DNA of 64,000 nucleotides from positions 3,534,001 through 3,598,000 of the forward strand of contig JAEUWY010000004.1 in NCBI GenBank assembly GCA_022059125.1. Direction: 5' to 3'. Origin of the DNA: Corynespora cassiicola (lineage: Eukaryota > Ascomycota > Dothideomycetes > Pleosporales > Corynesporascaceae). This document shows, piece by piece, positions 1-10,434 of the stretch. A program made the position numbers and the translations under genes. The notes beneath the pieces were generated by a model. It was not told the DNA's origin. It saw only the letters and a program-made list of their open reading frames with translations, and made no database searches. Within the stretch, counting starts at the first letter, position 1; each line of letters starts with the position of its first letter.

Positions 1-884
1 AAACGCGAATCCCGTGACGAAAGACCAGAAGCCGTAAAAGTGACGCCACTCTAGGCCTTGTCTAGTTGTGTATGGGACAATTACGGTCGAAAGTGTACCC
101 AAGAAGCCGTTGATGGACCAATAAATTGCGATAATCGACGGACGGTTGTGGATGAATGTCAAATCGATAACGATCAGAAAGGCCTAGTTCAATGAGACAT
201 TGATGATATTCATTGTGGGAAGCACTTACAACTGTAACCGAGAATCCTTCTGCTATTCCAGCAAAACATATGCACACCAATAGCTGAACGAAGGTCCTAG
301 AGATGGAGGCACCCACACATGAGATGAATAACATCAGAGATGCAGCCACAAATGTGGGTCTGCGCCCAACAGCAAAGGTCATAGGGACCCAAATAAATGA
401 GCCAATGCCTATGAACAATGTTGGCGCAGTCACTAATGCCTGGATGCTGAACGGCGAAGTTTTCTGCATTTCCAATATTCGTTAGCATTACCATGCGGCC
501 AAGTGGGTATGAATATCTCACCTCAGGAGGAAAGTCTGCAGCGAGACCGCTCAGTGATGCGCTCGCGCCGGTCATCATCACGAGGCCTGCGTAGATGAAA
601 ATTGCTACACATGCAAATGCAATGGCTCTCTTCCTAACTTCCCAGCTCAGCGGGTCGAAGGGACTTTCAGACGGAATTGGGAGGTTCAAGGTCCGGCCAT
701 CTGAAGTGATGAGATACACTGAGCCGGAAAGAATAAAAGAGTCATGTTTTTGCCGCTCGTTCATAGAAAGACTGGAAAAGCTGGACATATCCGAGGACGC
801 ACCAGGCGTCTCGGCTCGTGTAGAGCTCGTCGACGATCTCGGTGACGATGGCATAGAGAAAGCTGGATGGGAGTCGGACGTCAT
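1..884 (-). CDS. Major facilitator superfamily transporter (5' part; runs off the left edge)
   Basis: N-terminal part of a multi-pass membrane transporter. Exons read by eye are 884-522, 463-230 and 183 to the edge, all joined in phase 0 by introns of 58 and 46 bases, giving about 260 residues. After about 70 Ser-rich cytosolic residues come hydrophobic helices. A GRRP loop between helices 2 and 3 is the family's motif A, and the fourth and fifth helices follow (EGFSV, then IDLTFIHNRPS and AIYWSINGF). This arrangement fits fungal drug/metabolite:H+ antiporters of the MFS; the substrate cannot be read from sequence. The start is the first ATG of the open frame. The C-terminal half lies outside the window. 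It points the same way as the peptidase upstream but is separated from it by 2.4 kb. Confidence 0.85.
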
Positions 885-3327
885 TTCGAATTTGCTATAC
901 CTCTGCGTATTGACTCGAAGGCAAGCTCGGTTTCCTAACCCTTGGCTGAGATGTCCCTTTGCGTAGTTTTATCAGTTTGGCCACATTCCAGTCCGGTATA
1001 GTGAATTTTTCATATGGTCTGGCTCCCCTGGGCATTGAATGAATTGTAAAAGTCGAACTGCTTTAACGATGTAGGTTCAAAACGGTAGCAAGCCCCTCTT
1101 GAGTTGTTGGGCTTCCAGGTATTCGTACCAACACGTATGCCTCACTTTTGCTCGGGTCCATGTCTTCAGATTCACGAACTCAACAAGGTTTAGCTTAAAC
1201 ACCCCAGGAAGAAGATTGTCTTCCCGCATATCAATTATTGGCTAAAGAACTCAGGGTAACTTTCCATGCATCATCAAAATCTCCCAAGACAGCCCCATGC
1301 GTTCGCAGAGGTGAAACAGGAGACTTTGGCCCAAAAAGAGAGCCCAAGCAAACGAACTGAGCCCAGGCCTAGAGGGCTTGGCAATGATCCGAACCCCAGG
1401 GACTAAGTCAATCCCTTTCAGGAACTCCCCAGTTTCATAATGCGGGGTAAAGTTGGTGATCCAAGTCCCGGGACTACGGCGAAACATCTCGGAGCAAACC
1501 CCACGAAGGACAATTCGTCAAAAGATAAAATCCGGCCTCTTCCGTTATCCGTTATTGAGACTTGACATGAGACCATGAGACAGAAGAAGATGCAGTCAAA
1601 ACTATAGAAAATGGAGCCAAAGGGAGTATTGAAGTGCAGCTAACGCCCACATCTGGTGGCGACCTTGCCAAATGGAGTGACAGGAACGATGGGCAACGTC
1701 TTTCAAATGAAGGAAAGCGCTCGGAAATGGCTTACGATGACATCTGTGACATTTCGGATCGTATTCCGAGAGCATCCAAAAATCATGGACTATCATGAAC
1801 TCAGTATCTTATCTCGTGAAAACACTTGAGCTATGAGGTTCGGAATTTTGTTGACTCAGAAGCCGTATTAGATATCTAATCCCATGATGTTATGTGAGCA
1901 CTTTGATAAATGGATGAAAAAATTGTGGGATTTGCTAGACAATCGGTTTCTTGATGATTTTGTCCGCGTATGTCAGAGTGCCGCCCTCAATCCTGCAGCA
2001 TGCATAGTCGAATCCATGCTCTGAAATAACTTGGCGTTTCGTACACAGTGTCTTGAAACAGTTGCGCGGCCATACCTGCTTGAATTTATGTATAGATAAA
2101 TTGAGGGACAAAAAGTATGAGTACGTCCTTCGCGTTATTCTATTATTCTGCCTCAGTGCGTCGTTTGTAGCTATTGAAATGCTTTGCTCTGGTATAAGTA
2201 GCTAGCATTCGATCAATGCAATAACACCATCCACGTCTAATAATGGCTTCGAACTTGTGTTTGATTGAGTAAGTTAGCACCAAATCTGAGGCACCCAGTT
2301 GCGAGGTAAATTTCGGCCTTACTACGGGTCACGTGGTTCTGTAAGGAGCAGAGCCTGCAGGGGTAGTTGAGGCATTTGAGGCAGAAAAGAGTTTACAGTT
2401 CAACTCCGATCCCTCCGAGGTATTCAGGATGGCAACGAGGCCGGTAGTCGGACCGGCATGAACAACCCCTCATCGCAACAAGCGCTTTGAGATCATATCC
2501 ATCAAAATAGAGTCACGCATGCATTCTTTAGATGGTATTTTTTTTAAAAAAAAAAAAAAGAAGAAGATCGAATGTATTGCCCCTAGTATGCTACAAATAC
2601 GGGTGCGCAACGATTAATGGCCACTGTGTACAGCAAAATCTTGCGATATTTTTCAATGACCGACACGCTGCTGATGATAGGCCACATTCAGGTTAGTTTC
2701 ATGCTCATCCTCGTGTAGGCTGCCCGTGAATCAAGATGGTTAGGCCTAGCACCAGCTAGTTGTTCCCCTGGCCAATGCGCGTTTGTTCAGTTTCAATCAC
2801 TCGATTCAGTCGTGCAAGGTGCCAACTGGTCGCCATGCCCAGCTCTGATCAATAATATGTAGCGTCTTATTATATATCTCCTGGGAAAGACTCGGCCCAA
2901 CACAGTCCATAGGTCGCCTCGTTGACAACCGTTCAAACTCCTGCTGCCAACTCCGCTCCCGGCGGAACGGGATAAGCATTTGAGAATGAAAATCTTGATA
3001 GATTTACAGTAAGGCTTCCTCCGATTCGGTTGGATTTCAAGCCTAGGAATGGAGCTTAAAATTTCATGCTGCAGATACAAAACCACTTCTTGCACAAGGC
3101 AAGTCATCCACAGCACTGTTGCAATAGAAGCAATAGTAAGCGATTTCAGCTCGCCTGAGGCACAGAGTCACATTGGACCAGACTCAATGGTAGCATGTAT
3201 ACTTTAGTCTTAAATTGTAGAACTTCATACTGTAGCGATCCCTGTCGGTTGGTGACCTCATAAGCTTCTGAGTATTGCTATGCGTATGACTATATGTTTT
3301 TCCTCATACCATGAAAAAACAACCAAA
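885..3327. other. Gene-poor spacer, 2.4 kb
   Basis: No reading frame here has a recognisable domain or spliceable structure. The two longest minus-strand frames, 1251-1487 (78 codons) and 2793-3116 (107 codons), look like chance frames. The stretch is AT-richer than the genes around it and has a T8A14 homopolymer junction near 2540. It holds the promoter of the transporter and the 3' flank of the peptidase. Confidence 0.5.
2538..2559. repeat. Homopolymer junction T8A14
   Basis: Eight T are followed directly by fourteen A, and then by an AAG-rich tail. This is a simple-sequence tract in a gene-free spacer. It could be a nucleosome-excluding dA:dT tract or the trace of an old poly(A) insertion; no target-site duplication or element body was seen. 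Confidence 0.8.
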
Positions 3328-5765
3328 TCATAAGGCAACTCCACAAAGTGTATCAGTTGCAGAAAGAATCGCTCTGGCAGATTTGTTAACAAATTGCTGC
3401 GCTAGTTCAGTTTCATTTGCCTCCAGAGCCTCTGTGATACCCGGAAACGTTACTGGAGCATAACCAGTATCTACTCCAGGTGCAAATATCAGATGCTGGA
3501 AGAAGGGTCTGTCAGGAAGACCACCCTGACTTATGAAGCCTCGTGAAAAATCGCGAGCTCGCCGATTCAATTCCTTGATAATCCCGGATTTGTTAAGAAT
3601 AGCGGATGCTCGAAGCGCATTAAAATACTGGGCTGCACCTTGGAAACTGTAGATGGCGCTTTCTAGCTCCGAGAGATCCAGACTTGTTGCTCCATCCACA
3701 GAGAGTGGATTATTTTGTAATTTTCTGAAGTATGATTGCATCGCTGTTCCATAATTGACTGGCTCGAGTGGAACTACCTCGTCATTTGCCAGATGGTATA
3801 GGAACAGAGATAGATACTGTCCCATGGCTTTATGAATGGAAAAATCTGGGTCAACAAACTCTTTCATCCAATAATAGGAGTCATAATTTGAGTGTGTATG
3901 GTAGATGGGGTCCAATGGAGCTCGTGTAGTGCCAAGGTCAATACTAGCGATGCCCCCCCTGTGCACGAAAGCTGTGTAATCACTCTGTGCACCTAGGGCA
4001 CCTATTTTGCCGGAATTCTTGACCCATACATCATGCAGGGTTTCGTCTTGACCGTGAGGCCAGACAATTTTTTTCGCAATAGACACCACAAGGCTGTGAA
4101 GGTCAGGTGTAGCATCGAAGTCGGGTATTGAGCCGGAAACACCAACATCAATGTTAATATACGATACGGTTGATTTCTTCAGCCATGGGATGAATTCTTC
4201 CGCCCATTCCGTGCTGATTTGTGTTAGACTTTTCCCATATCCACGCCTGAAGAGGGGCTGAACCTTACCTTCCAACGAGGCCGTATTCTTCCGCATCCCA
4301 GCTGGCAAGGACAATGGTTCGCCTGGGTTTCCATCCGATTCTTAGGAGATTCCCCATGGCTTTGGCTAGCTCCACCATGATGGCAGACCCCGAGTGAGGA
4401 TCCGCTAGGTCAATTAGCAAATGTGTCAATGATGACGTCATCTATTTTACGCACCTGCGCCACCTATCACCCAAGAGTCATGATGGTTTCCTACTATTAC
4501 CACCTCATCCTCTTCAGTACCATTAATTATTCCTATAGTATTCCAGATCCAGGTGAATTTATCGTCCATGGTATTATTCAGAGACAAATGAAGACCTGGT
4601 GCGGGACCTGTCGAGTAGGCCACACCTGGTATGGTGCCTACCCAATCATTGTTATTGACCTCGGAAGCGGAAGCCCCAAACCCATTGAGGGCCTCTAGAA
4701 TTGGCTTTGCCTCAATCCAGGATATGGGCAAAGATGGTATTCCAGGTACGGTATGTTTTTCGGACCTTGGCGAATGCTCTTTTGAAGGACGGCCTGGTGT
4801 GGTAGGATCTCCAGGGTATATACTTAGGTATACTACACTTCCTCGTTGTATGGCTGTAGGGTTTCTCGCAGGGCCATTAGGGTAGGCGGAATAACCATGA
4901 GCCTCGGTCATGTTATGATCATCGCCTGGATCAGTAAACAATAATGCACCCACCATACCATACTCTTGGGCGTTCTTGATTTTAAGCCCACGAAATGGGC
5001 CTCCATATTTTGCGAGTGCAATTTTTCCTTCGAGTTGGACCCCCAATGAGATCAGACGATCGAAATCTTGGCGGGTTCCCCGACCTGAATAATGTCAAAT
5101 CATCAACTATGTTCGGGGCAGGTGAACGTACCAACGTAAACATACTCGCCAGACACGTTACCAGAGAAAGAATAGCCATGATAGGCTGGAACTCTATCTG
5201 TGTTGCTTCATTGCATTAGCAATAGTGTGGCAAAGTATTCAGGGCGAGATACTTTGTAGATTGATCCACGTCGAGGGCATCTTCTTCTAAACTGGGTGAG
5301 TAGATGGTACCATTCAGGTATTTGAGTTGCACAGATCGAGCGATAGGATAATTCAGGTATACGTCTTGGGGAAATCAGCTGTGCGGTAATGCAATATTTT
5401 AAACAGCGCGTACAATATCCGTCCAATCGCGATTTAATGCCAAAGTCTTGCCAACGCTCAGCGGTCCATTGAGGTACTGACTTGCCCTCACCTGCGATAT
5501 TTCTTCGATGCGCTGTACACCGCTGTCAATCTCAGCTTCAGTCACATGTAGCAAGCTGCGCACTGTAGTAATAAGACCATCCATCGATAGACGAGCTGTC
5601 AAAAGATTCGACGAGTATTCTTTCCTCGTAGCTTAGGGAGGGAGGGAAGGTCTTGCTGGATTCGTGGTAGTCCCGATCAACATGTCGATCACGGTCCCGA
5701 AATACGTCGTGCGGCTCGAAGGCTTGGACGCTGATAGCGACACAAAGTATGTGATATAGCTTCAT
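3328..5765 (-). CDS. Secreted or vacuolar M28B zinc carboxypeptidase (glutamate carboxypeptidase II / PSMA-like)
   Basis: Predicted zinc metallopeptidase of the glutamate carboxypeptidase II/transferrin receptor family. Seven exons were read: 5765-5564, 5512-5414, 5364-5253, 5193-5132, 5084-4455, 4404-4269 and 4213-3328. All borders are GT..AG, introns are 47-59 bases, and the product is 708 residues, the usual size. A signal peptide ends near residue 15 (ISVQA). A protease-associated insert spans roughly residues 130-280. The catalytic core keeps the two-zinc ligands: His359 in NHHDSW, Asp370 in ADPHSG, Glu407/Glu408 in SWDAEEYG (general base plus ligand), Asp436 in YINID and His519 in IYHTHSN. 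A helical dimerisation domain closes the protein. It should release C-terminal residues from peptides outside the cell or in the vacuole. No defect is seen; the small internal exons make it easy to mis-annotate as broken. Confidence 0.9.
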
Positions 5766-6152
5766 GCTGTGGTTGGGTTAATCCTAATTGATTTTTGCTG
5801 GAAGGAAATCAAAAAGAACTGCGTGTCGTTCGCAGAAACTACAAATATACAATGGCGGCCAATTTGTGACGCTAGAATACCCCATAGTGAGGTTAGCCTG
5901 AGACTCACCCTGCATGACTCTTGTTTATGTTACTTGGCACCCACGTCGTCGGGGCGTAGCGTAGCGACATGCCCCACTAACATAGCCTCCGCGACCCCGC
6001 ATGCCCCAATTTTGGCGGGGAACACTTCATACTATGCTCACAAATGGAAAAGCACGAGATTAACCTGAGGTTTTGTTGATCGCGCTCCAGTAGCGACTGT
6101 ATTTGTATTCATATGTACATGTCTAACATTGCCTCTAGGCGGCAAGCGATTT
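5766..6152. other. Spacer between peptidase and oxygenase
   Basis: 387 bases between two minus-strand genes: promoter of the M28 peptidase and 3' flank of the oxygenase. No gene or RNA recognised. Confidence 0.6.
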
Positions 6153-7285
6153 TCAATGCACTTCAACGGTGGCCTTTACAGACTCAACAGCGACGGGCTC
6201 AGCCTGCGATGCGCCATAAACGTCGGATTCATCCTCCTTCATACCACCCAACAATAGGGAGCTTGGAGCCTTTGCCTGGTCAAACGGAGATGAGACAAAA
6301 GCCATGAACTTCTCGTCGTGCCATTCTCGCGATGTGATGTACCTTCCCTCGCTATCCGTGAACATGGTGTCATCCTCGGCTCTGAGGAAGTATGCAACTG
6401 AGTAGCGATGCTCAGTATAATCGTAGGGCACGACACGGTGGATGCATGACTGGAAGGTATGGCCACTGGCGAATCTCAGCGAGTCGCCAACATTAATGAT
6501 GGCATTACCAGGCCGGGGCTCCACAAAGCCGAATTCTTTACTGCCTGGGGGGCGCATTTGGAAACCCCATTGCTCGGTGAAGAGAACGGTCAGAGAACTG
6601 ATATCCGTGTGCTTTTGATGTCCAACGTTCTGGTCGTTGGCGGGATCGGATGGAATGTAGTGCATCATGGCGAGAGTGCTGGTAGATGGACGGTGGTTTC
6701 GGTGCATGTTCTCGAACCTTGCAGCACCAGTAAGACCGACACCGGTGGAAAGTGAGGATAGAATAGCCTTGGAGATGATGTTGCTTCCAGCAATATTGTT
6801 CTCGAGGGTCTTGAGGTCTGAGCTGTTCTTGATGTTGCGAGGGATATGAGGAGAGTCCCGTTGGATTTCATCGCGAGAAACTTTGACCATCTCATATCCG
6901 TCTCTCGTGTTTTCGAGTACACCATTTCGAGATCCCACGGGCTCGTATCTGTACTAGTTAGTATATTATTATGAAAATAGTATGATAGAGCGTACCCAAG
7001 ATGGGGGGAAATTAGTCCATACTCGTTCTTGACCTCAAGAGGAGAGGCAAAGAACCGATCCATGAGTTTCAACAACTCCTGATGGTCGTCGACAAACCTT
7101 CGGCCATCGATGTTGTTTAGATTCAAATAGAAGTACCCTTCTGTCTTACAGCACTCCACGAGTTTCTCAATCTCAGCTGGTTCTTGGGACAGCAAGGCCG
7201 AGAAATCGATTGTGGTCATTTCATACACTGGAACTGTCTTCCCGTTCCAATCGACACGTCGCAGAACTTTCGTAGGTGCAGCCAT
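6153..7285 (-). CDS. 2-oxoglutarate/Fe(II)-dependent oxygenase, isopenicillin N synthase-like
   Basis: Predicted non-haem iron dioxygenase that couples oxidation of an organic substrate to decarboxylation of 2-oxoglutarate. Two exons, 7285-6996 and 6948-6153, flank a 47-base intron; the product is 361 residues, normal for the family. The N-terminal DIOX_N region runs to about residue 110 (IDFSALL, GYFYLNL). In the double-stranded beta helix the iron triad is visible as His210-x-Asp212 (KHTDIS) with the distal His267 (CIHRVV), and Arg278 in HRYS is the expected 2-oxoglutarate anchor. The substrate is unknown. The family includes gibberellin, alkaloid and beta-lactam enzymes as well as catabolic ones. 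A TATA box lies about 100 bases upstream. Neighbours are a short-chain dehydrogenase, an amidase and an MFS transporter, which fits a small metabolite-processing locus. Confidence 0.9.
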
Positions 7286-8345
7286 GGTATGTAGTTCAAA
7301 AAGCAGTCTCTTCTCAAATCAAATGTAGACTCAAAACTCCTTCTCTGGATCTCTTTCCAGTTTTTCCAGTTCACTTCCTCGTGGACTTATATAGATATCC
7401 ATAAACAACCCTTCTGGGCAATGATAAGACGACCCCACCCCAAGCTCTGCATTTCATTAAACTTCATTTATCTCCACACACTCAGCCTCTTTTCCTTAGT
7501 GTTGGATACAGTTAGATTGCGTCGACAACGCTCTTGTTTTCGGATCTTCCCACCTTGCGCAATACCCCGCTTTCCTTGCAGTATATCCCACACTCTGCCG
7601 AGACCGGCAGATAGGACCCGGAAATCAATGGGTAGCATGTGGCACATGCGTACATTCTGCAGCAATCGGTCTAGGCGATTTTATTGATTTCAGATTGATA
7701 TTCGTAACTCGCCCAGATATCCCTTATATACATATACTGTGTCAGAACGCCGTCGGGGTGTTGATGGCTTGGTTGAATAGTCTAGACCACTACTCCAAAC
7801 TCCACTGATCGCAAATGATATGATCTATCGGAAGGGATGTGTTTCGCATGCTCAAGGTCAGTATGCGAAACGAAACGCCACTTTTCGGGTGCCCCGGCAT
7901 TAGCCCACCAATGCCGGTGCTAGTCCAGAACAGCCTATGATCGGCGGCAAGAAAGAGAGTCCCGCCAGCATTGAATCTTTTATCCGACGGTAATATAACC
8001 TTTTGGCTAGATGGACGATCGTGTCACATGCCATATGTTACGTAGCTCCATGTAGTTAGAGGTGTGGGGCGACTTTCAAGACACAGCTGCTGTGGAGGGT
8101 AAACTATTCCCACCACCGACCTTTTGTGGAAGTACTCCATGTTCGCCCGTCACGCTCCTGATACTACTGGATCAAGTTGCTGCGTTTTTCCTCACGTTAG
8201 ATTCGAATTGCCCTGTTGTTGAAGAACGGCTCAATGAGTTTTATGCAGTGTGCTTTACCGCTTTGATGACATCAATTCATTGTTCTATAAATTGTATTTG
8301 TACCCACAAACTCCATCACAGATGATGTATGATGCAATCACCCGA
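7286..8345. other. Spacer with oxygenase promoter
   Basis: About 1.06 kb with no supported gene. It contains the minus-strand TATA box of the oxygenase and the 3' flank of the dehydrogenase. Frames at 7421-7687 and 8062-8325 have no recognisable content. Confidence 0.55.
7386..7393 (-). promoter_or_regulatory. TATA box of the oxygenase gene
   Basis: TATATAAG on the minus strand, about 100 bases upstream of the oxygenase ATG at 7285. A strong TATA element suggests a regulated rather than constitutive gene (inference). Confidence 0.55.
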
Positions 8346-9218
8346 CTACCAGGGGTGTTGACCATGTTCATGTAAGAAAGCTCCATGTTCAGCGTCGCGT
8401 TTCCCGTTCAGCATATCAACAATCGGTCTCGCACCATCACTTGTCGGTTTAGCTCCATTTTCAGGCTTGTTGTGATCGCTCATGTTGGACGTGGTAAGAC
8501 CAGGGCAGTATGCAAACACTTTCCACCCTAGCTTACCATAATCGACAGCTTGGCAAGCAGTGACCATGTTGAGGGCAGCCTTTGAAGCGCGGTACTGGAT
8601 GTCGTCCATTTCGTAAGTAGGATCCGATGGATCTAAGCGTACGGCTATGGATCCCGAAATCGATGAGAGATTGACAATTCTCGGAGTGCCCGCGGACTTT
8701 TTGAGCAATGGGGCAAAGCTTCTTGTAACGATCACAGGGCCAACCGTGTTAGTAAGGTATGCCTCCTGCATGCGCCTGTAAAGGGTCGATTCGTCGCCAA
8801 CGGAGGCCACGCCAGCATTGTTCACCAGAGCATCAAGTCTGGTAATTTTCCGTTAGTGCTGGTCGTTTCCAAGACCAGCCAAATAAACACTCACCTGCCG
8901 TATTTCGCTTCGACTTCCTTTGCGGCTTCTTTGATTGATGCTTCATCAGACACATCAATCTTCAAGAATTCGACGGTTCCTGGAAGCTTGCGCGACTGCA
9001 ATTCCGACACTGCAGCATTGCCTTTCTCTGGAGAACGGGCTCCCAAAAGAACATGCTTGGACGGATCTTGAAGCAGCTGGCTTGCCAACTCGAATCCGAT
9101 GCCTCCGTTGGCTAAACACGCATATTAGATTATGCAGTCATGGCTACCAATAATGTCAGGAATGGGGTGACTTACCACCGGTAATAAGGACAATGGTCTG
9201 ATCCTGGGTTGCCGGCAT
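8346..9218 (-). CDS. Short-chain dehydrogenase/reductase
   Basis: NAD(P)-dependent oxidoreductase of the classical SDR family. Exons 9218-9176, 9111-8895 and 8838-8346 are joined by introns of 64 and 56 bases and give 250 residues. The Rossmann nucleotide-binding motif TGANGGIG is split by the first intron, as is common when the first exon is tiny. It is followed by LLGARSP, which suggests NADP preference, then NNAG at the beta-4 strand, SSISG with the catalytic Ser, and the catalytic pair Tyr169 and Lys173 in YRASK. No signal peptide, so probably cytosolic. It resembles carbonyl-reductase-type SDRs; the substrate is unknown. It lies on the same strand as the oxygenase, about 1 kb upstream of it. 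Confidence 0.92.
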
Positions 9219-10434
9219 GGTATGTAGGATTAAGTCGTATGTTGGGGATTGGTCTTCTTGATGGAGCTGAGCTTTCTGGTGAAGTTTATCTGTTCTATGG
9301 AATCAGACTGCTAGAAGTATGGAGCTCTATTTATCTACGAATGCCTTTTTGGCTTTGATGGTACTGTTATGTCGGAGATTTTCAGGGCGGCGTTGCGTCC
9401 GTCCGTCCATGGGCTGCGCCGCCCTAGTTATCATAACTAAGCAAAGCTACACTTTTCATGCGACTGCAAAAAGGCAGGCATGTTAGGAAGCAAATGTACC
9501 CACCAGTATGTCAACACCCGGCGTCAGCGGACGAATACCTTGTCGACTGGTATGTACAGTACAGTGTGTATCAGCGGTGCACGACAAAGATACGCCAGCT
9601 GTGGTATCGCCTCGACAGGCTCGAGACGGGTTCGCGATTGCGAATGCCCAAACTCGATGATTAAGAGTGTTACTTCTACTCCACAAAGGCAAAGACGCCA
9701 TCTCGTTGTCGCAGTCAAGCACGCTCGGCGGAATTGGCGGCCATTCTGAAGTTCCCGCCCAATTCGGCCTTTAGTTGGAAATACGACGCACAGTCGTTTG
9801 GGACTGTTTTTCGTCCGCCGCGCATGGATTCACACATCAGGGCGCGGAAGCCCCTGCAGCGGCTTCCACACGTGGAACCATTTGGGTCTTCACGCTTGCC
9901 GGGCGAGTCGTTAGCTGTGCTCGCTTTCACGCGATTCTCGCTTTTCCAATCGAAAGAATCGGGCCACCATCCAGCTCCTGGGATAAGAACGGCCTGCGGT
10001 ACCTCGAACTGGATCGACGCCCAGCTCCGATTCCAAGCTGTGCCGTGTGCGACGATTTGAAGCGTACCGGCGGGCAGGCCATGGGCCCCGGGGCTTGCCA
10101 TGAGGCCGATAGCGCTATCCCCTTTGGAGCCGGTGCCTTTGTGACAGCCGGCGCCCGAGTCCTTCGTTGAGGGTTCCGTGGGCTCATATCGCGAGCTCCA
10201 TGGCCTCTTGCGATGCATCCAATATGCAGCAGCATTCTCATTACGCATTCTGGGTCGTTTTGCGACTCAGTCGCGTCTTATCGATGCATACGATGCGGGG
10301 CCGAGCGGACAGCTATCTTTGACTGGTGCTTTTGGGTAGGTACACGCACTAGCTTCGCCGAATACGCAGGTACAAAAATGAGTTGTGCTCGGAGGTCCGA
10401 GTCGTGATCGCTTCGTCCTTCTTCCTCTCTGTCG
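9219..10434. other. Divergent spacer between dehydrogenase and amidase
   Basis: 1.2 kb between the starts of the minus-strand dehydrogenase and the plus-strand amidase. Overlapping frames on both strands (for example 9715-10248 minus, 177 codons) have no domain and arbitrary composition. It most likely holds both promoters. A TATA-like TAGATAAATAGA lies about 110 bases upstream of the dehydrogenase start. Confidence 0.55.

Noticed and set aside
4214..5563. Apparent frameshifts and stops in the M28 peptidase suggesting a pseudogene
   Set aside because: Six short GT..AG introns with consistent phases remove all of them and recover every zinc ligand.
9715..10248. 177-codon minus-strand frame upstream of the secreted amidase
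   Set aside because: No domain, frames open on both strands, and it occupies the space needed for two divergent promoters.
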